A DNA stretch of 35,911 bases from an uncultured beta proteobacterium (GTDB lineage: Bacteria; Pseudomonadota; Gammaproteobacteria; Burkholderiales; Burkholderiaceae_C). The stretch lies in assembly GCA_903954045.1 (NCBI GenBank), contig CAJBMJ010000250.1, positions 1 through 35,911 on the forward strand, given 5' to 3'. The notes under the pieces are model-generated. The model was given only the letters and a program-made list of their open reading frames with translations, ran no database searches and had not been told where the DNA came from. The translations under genes were made by a program, and so were the position numbers. This document shows, piece after piece, positions 33,684-35,911 of this stretch; position 1 is the stretch's first letter, and each line of letters begins with the position of its first letter.

Positions 33684-35573
33684 TCAGCCCCCCAGCCACA
33701 GTGTGAGGCGGTAGGCAACCCAAGCCGCCCCATAAGCCAGTGCAAACAAATAAAGCGCCATGAGCAGCGGAAACTTCCAGGAGTTGGTTTCCCGTCGAAC
33801 CACAGCCAGCGTAGACAAGCACTGCGGCGCAAACACAAACCAGGCCAGCAACGCATAGGCAGTGGCCAAAGACCAGCCCTGAGCGATGACTGGTGACAAG
33901 GCATCGGCTACACCGCCTTCAGAGGAAGAAAGCGAATACACCGTGCCCAAGGCCCCTACAGCTACCTCGCGCGCCGCCATGCCAGGCACTAGCGCTATCG
34001 AAATCTGCCAATTAAAGCCAATGGGGGCGAATACATGCTGAAGCGCGTGCCCGAGCATGCCCGCCACACTGTACTGAATGGCGGGGCCTTGAGAAGCTTC
34101 CCAACCGGGCGGCGGACCGGGAAAGGTCGAGAAAAACCACAGCAAAACCATTAAGGAAAAAATGATTCCGCCGACGCGCTGCATAAAGATGCGGGCCCGC
34201 TCCCACAGGCCCAGGCCGAGGTTGCGCAATCCGGGCACACGGTAGGGAGGCAGCTCCAGCATCAGGGGCTGGTAGCCGGTTTTCATCCACATGCGCTTGA
34301 ACACCCAGGCCACTGTCATGGCCCCCACAACACCCGCCACGTACAGGCCAAACAAGGTGAGGCCCCGCAGATCGAAAAGACCTGCGACCGTCCGCTGAGG
34401 CACAAAAGCGCCAATCAGCAGCGCGTAAACGGGCAGTCGCGCTGAGCAGGTCATGAGCGGCGCCACCATGATGGTTGCCAACCGGTCTTTCCAATTGGCA
34501 ATGGTGCGGGTCGCCATGATGCCGGGTATCGCGCAGGCAAAACTCGACAGAAGAGGAATGAAGGCCCTGCCCGACAGCCCCACCTTGCCCATCAGGTTGT
34601 CCAGCAAAAAGGCCGCCCGTGGCAGGTAGCCAGAATCTTCCAGCAGCAAAATGAAGAAAAACAGAATCAGGATTTGCGGCAAAAAAACCAGCACGCCGCC
34701 CACCCCTGCAATCACCCCGTCAACCACCAGGCTGCGCAAAGGCCCCTCGTCCATGCTGGCGAGTGTCAGATCGCCCAAAGCAGTCATGACCTGCTTGATG
34801 GCCTCCATAGGTAAGCTTGCCCAGCTAAACACAGCCTGAAAAATCAGAAACAGCACCACGGCCAACACCGCAAGTCCCCACACCGGGTGCATGGCCACCG
34901 CATCCAGACGGTGCTGAAATCGGTGAACGCGCGAGGCACTAGGGGCAACCAGGGCCAGAATGCGCCTGACCTCTTTTTGCAACTGGGCCGAGTTGGCATG
35001 GGGCACCAGAGCGGCTGTGGCCACGGGTGCATGCAGGGGACTGTCCAATTGTTGTTGCAACAAGGCCAACAACTCGGTGTGTCCGCCATGTTGCACGGCC
35101 ACCGTTTCGACCACGGGACAGCCCAACTCCGCAGACAGCCGCCCCACATCAATAGCCAGCCCTTGCGCACGGGCCACATCGGCCATATTCAGGGCAACCA
35201 CCAGCGGTTTTCCCATTTGGCGAATTTCAAGCACCAGACGCAAATTCATGCGCAGGTTGGTGGCATCCACCACGGCCACAATCAGGTCGGGAACATCCTC
35301 GCCCGCCCTGCGGCCTTCAATGACCTCCAGCATGACCTGTTCATCGGGTGTAGCCGGTGTCAGGCTGTAGGAACCCGGCAAATCCACCACTGAAATGACC
35401 CGTCCATCTGCCAGTTTGGCCGTACCCAGTTTGCGCTCCACGGTAACGCCCGCGTAGTTGGCCACTTTTTGCCGGGCGCCCGTCAGCAAGTTGAAGAGCG
35501 CGGTTTTGCCGCAGTTGGGGTTGCCCACCAGGGCAATGCTGAAAGTCGGTGAAGACGAATGGAGGTGGGTCAT
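33684..35573 (-). CDS. feoB: Ferrous iron transporter FeoB
   Basis: 629-aa inner-membrane Fe(II) transporter with an N-terminal G-protein domain. G1 is GNPNCGKT at 17-24, G3 is DLPGSYSLTP, and G4 is NMAD. A short helical linker precedes about eight membrane helices with two Gate regions (for example LSSFACAIPGIMATRTI and the later VPGMAAREVAVGALGTVY, each with the usual Cys/Ala-rich core). It is shorter than E. coli FeoB (773 aa) but within the family range. It starts 7 nt after feoA and is followed by the Cys-rich protein gene instead of feoC. Confidence 0.95.
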   Translation of the reverse strand: MTHLHSSSPTFSIALVGNPNCGKTALFNLLTGARQKVANYAGVTVERKLGTAKLADGRVISVVDLPGSYSLTPATPDEQVMLEVIEGRRAGEDVPDLIVAVVDATNLRMNLRLVLEIRQMGKPLVVALNMADVARAQGLAIDVGRLSAELGCPVVETVAVQHGGHTELLALLQQQLDSPLHAPVATAALVPHANSAQLQKEVRRILALVAPSASRVHRFQHRLDAVAMHPVWGLAVLAVVLFLIFQAVFSWASLPMEAIKQVMTALGDLTLASMDEGPLRSLVVDGVIAGVGGVLVFLPQILILFFFILLLEDSGYLPRAAFLLDNLMGKVGLSGRAFIPLLSSFACAIPGIMATRTIANWKDRLATIMVAPLMTCSARLPVYALLIGAFVPQRTVAGLFDLRGLTLFGLYVAGVVGAMTVAWVFKRMWMKTGYQPLMLELPPYRVPGLRNLGLGLWERARIFMQRVGGIIFSLMVLLWFFSTFPGPPPGWEASQGPAIQYSVAGMLGHALQHVFAPIGFNWQISIALVPGMAAREVAVGALGTVYSLSSSEGGVADALSPVIAQGWSLATAYALLAWFVFAPQCLSTLAVVRRETNSWKFPLLMALYLFALAYGAAWVAYRLTLWLGG

Positions 35574-35580
35574 CAGAAAC

Positions 35581-35838
35581 TCAGGCCACGGCGGTAGTCG
35601 CTTCAGACACCTCTATGCATTGGGCCTCCACCAGGCGCAACGCAAACTGGGTATCCCCCACCTGCACAGCCAGCGGCTCACGGCCACCCGGCCCACGGCA
35701 CATCAAATAGATCGGCTCGCCAGGAATAAAACCCAGTTCACCCAGGCGGCGCACCGTTGTGTCGCTTACCTCGCTTGACCCAACGCTGACACGCTCCACG
35801 ATTGCATGGGCACCATTGGGGAGTTGGGACAAAAGCAT
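35581..35838 (-). CDS. feoA: Ferrous iron transport protein FeoA
   Basis: 85-aa cytosolic SH3-like protein that supports FeoB. The chosen ATG at 35838 gives MLLSQLPNGAHAIVERV, the standard FeoA start; an in-frame ATG at 35877 would add 13 atypical residues. The blocks RRLGELGFIPGE and GDTQFALRLVEAQCIEV are typical. First gene of the feo operon. Confidence 0.93.
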   Translation of the reverse strand: MLLSQLPNGAHAIVERVSVGSSEVSDTTVRRLGELGFIPGEPIYLMCRGPGGREPLAVQVGDTQFALRLVEAQCIEVSEATTAVA

Positions 35839-35892
35839 GGGGGACCGGACCTTTAACTTATCGCGCTGGCATAGCATGTAGCAAAGCCAGTC

Positions 35893-35911
35893 TAAATGAG
35901 AGTTTATTTCA
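35893..35911 (-). promoter_or_regulatory. Possible Fur box upstream of feoA (cut by window end)
   Basis: AAATGAGAGTTTATTTCA lies about 55 nt upstream of the feoA start and partly resembles the AATGAGAAT-type half-sites of Fur operators. Feo operons are commonly Fur-repressed. The match is imperfect and the window ends inside the region. Confidence 0.35.

Overview
The window looks like chromosomal DNA of a betaproteobacterium of the order Burkholderiales, most likely the Comamonadaceae (Rhodoferax/Polaromonas-like). The evidence is the gene orders fimT-pilVWXY1-pilE-ribD and ribD-ribE-ribBX-ribH-nusB, the RibBX-type riboflavin gene, the protein sequences, and short AGCTA...TAGCT dispersed repeats that I recall from this family. 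It is mostly core genome. I see no phage, CRISPR array, defence system or intact transposase. Accessory-looking DNA is confined to the left edge.

Region 1 (1-473): a five-unit 23-bp tandem repeat at the extreme left edge, resembling the multi-repeat end of an IS21-type element; a 12-bp-period direct repeat; and a tRNA-Ser(GCU) on the minus strand with its own intrinsic terminator. The 3' end of the tRNA faces the repeat-bearing DNA, which suits an integration site.

Region 2 (515-5862, minus strand): cysS, an AlkA-type DNA glycosylase, accA, tilS and lysC run tightly head to tail into the tRNA gene. A dispersed repeat lies in frame inside tilS.

Region 3 (6043-10202, plus strand): an envelope and protein-folding operon. 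It encodes an exported TPR protein, an L,D-transpeptidase, periplasmic and cytoplasmic cyclophilins, and LpxH. The first two proteins share a similar C-terminal NTF2-like domain.

Region 4 (10195-14543, minus strand): a GAF/HD-GYP signalling protein with a long insert in its catalytic domain, and a large DUF349-repeat protein with an Arg/Gly-rich disordered segment.

Region 5 (14900-17633, plus strand): a membrane-anchored lytic transglycosylase, then a ZTP riboswitch controlling glyA, followed closely by nrdR. This puts folate/one-carbon status and the ribonucleotide reductase repressor in one probable transcription unit.

Region 6 (17705-26119, plus strand): the type IV pilus minor-pilin cluster fimT-pilV-pilW-pilX-pilY1-pilE.

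Region 7 (26119-30154, plus strand): the riboflavin operon ribD-ribE-ribBX-ribH with nusB. The C-terminal domain of RibBX lacks the GTP cyclohydrolase II catalytic cysteines, so a separate ribA is expected elsewhere.

Region 8 (30170-33484, plus strand): a class I aminotransferase followed by tolQ-tolR-tolA, without tolB-pal directly downstream.

Region 9 (33447-35911, minus strand): a ferrous iron uptake operon (feoA, feoB and a small Cys-rich membrane protein) converging on and overlapping tolA, with a possible Fur site at the right edge.

I found no clearly undescribed large system. The most interesting signals are the riboswitch with a visible SD-sequestering platform, repeat-derived peptide segments inside TilS and the Feo small protein, the paired NTF2-like envelope proteins, and the HD-GYP insert.
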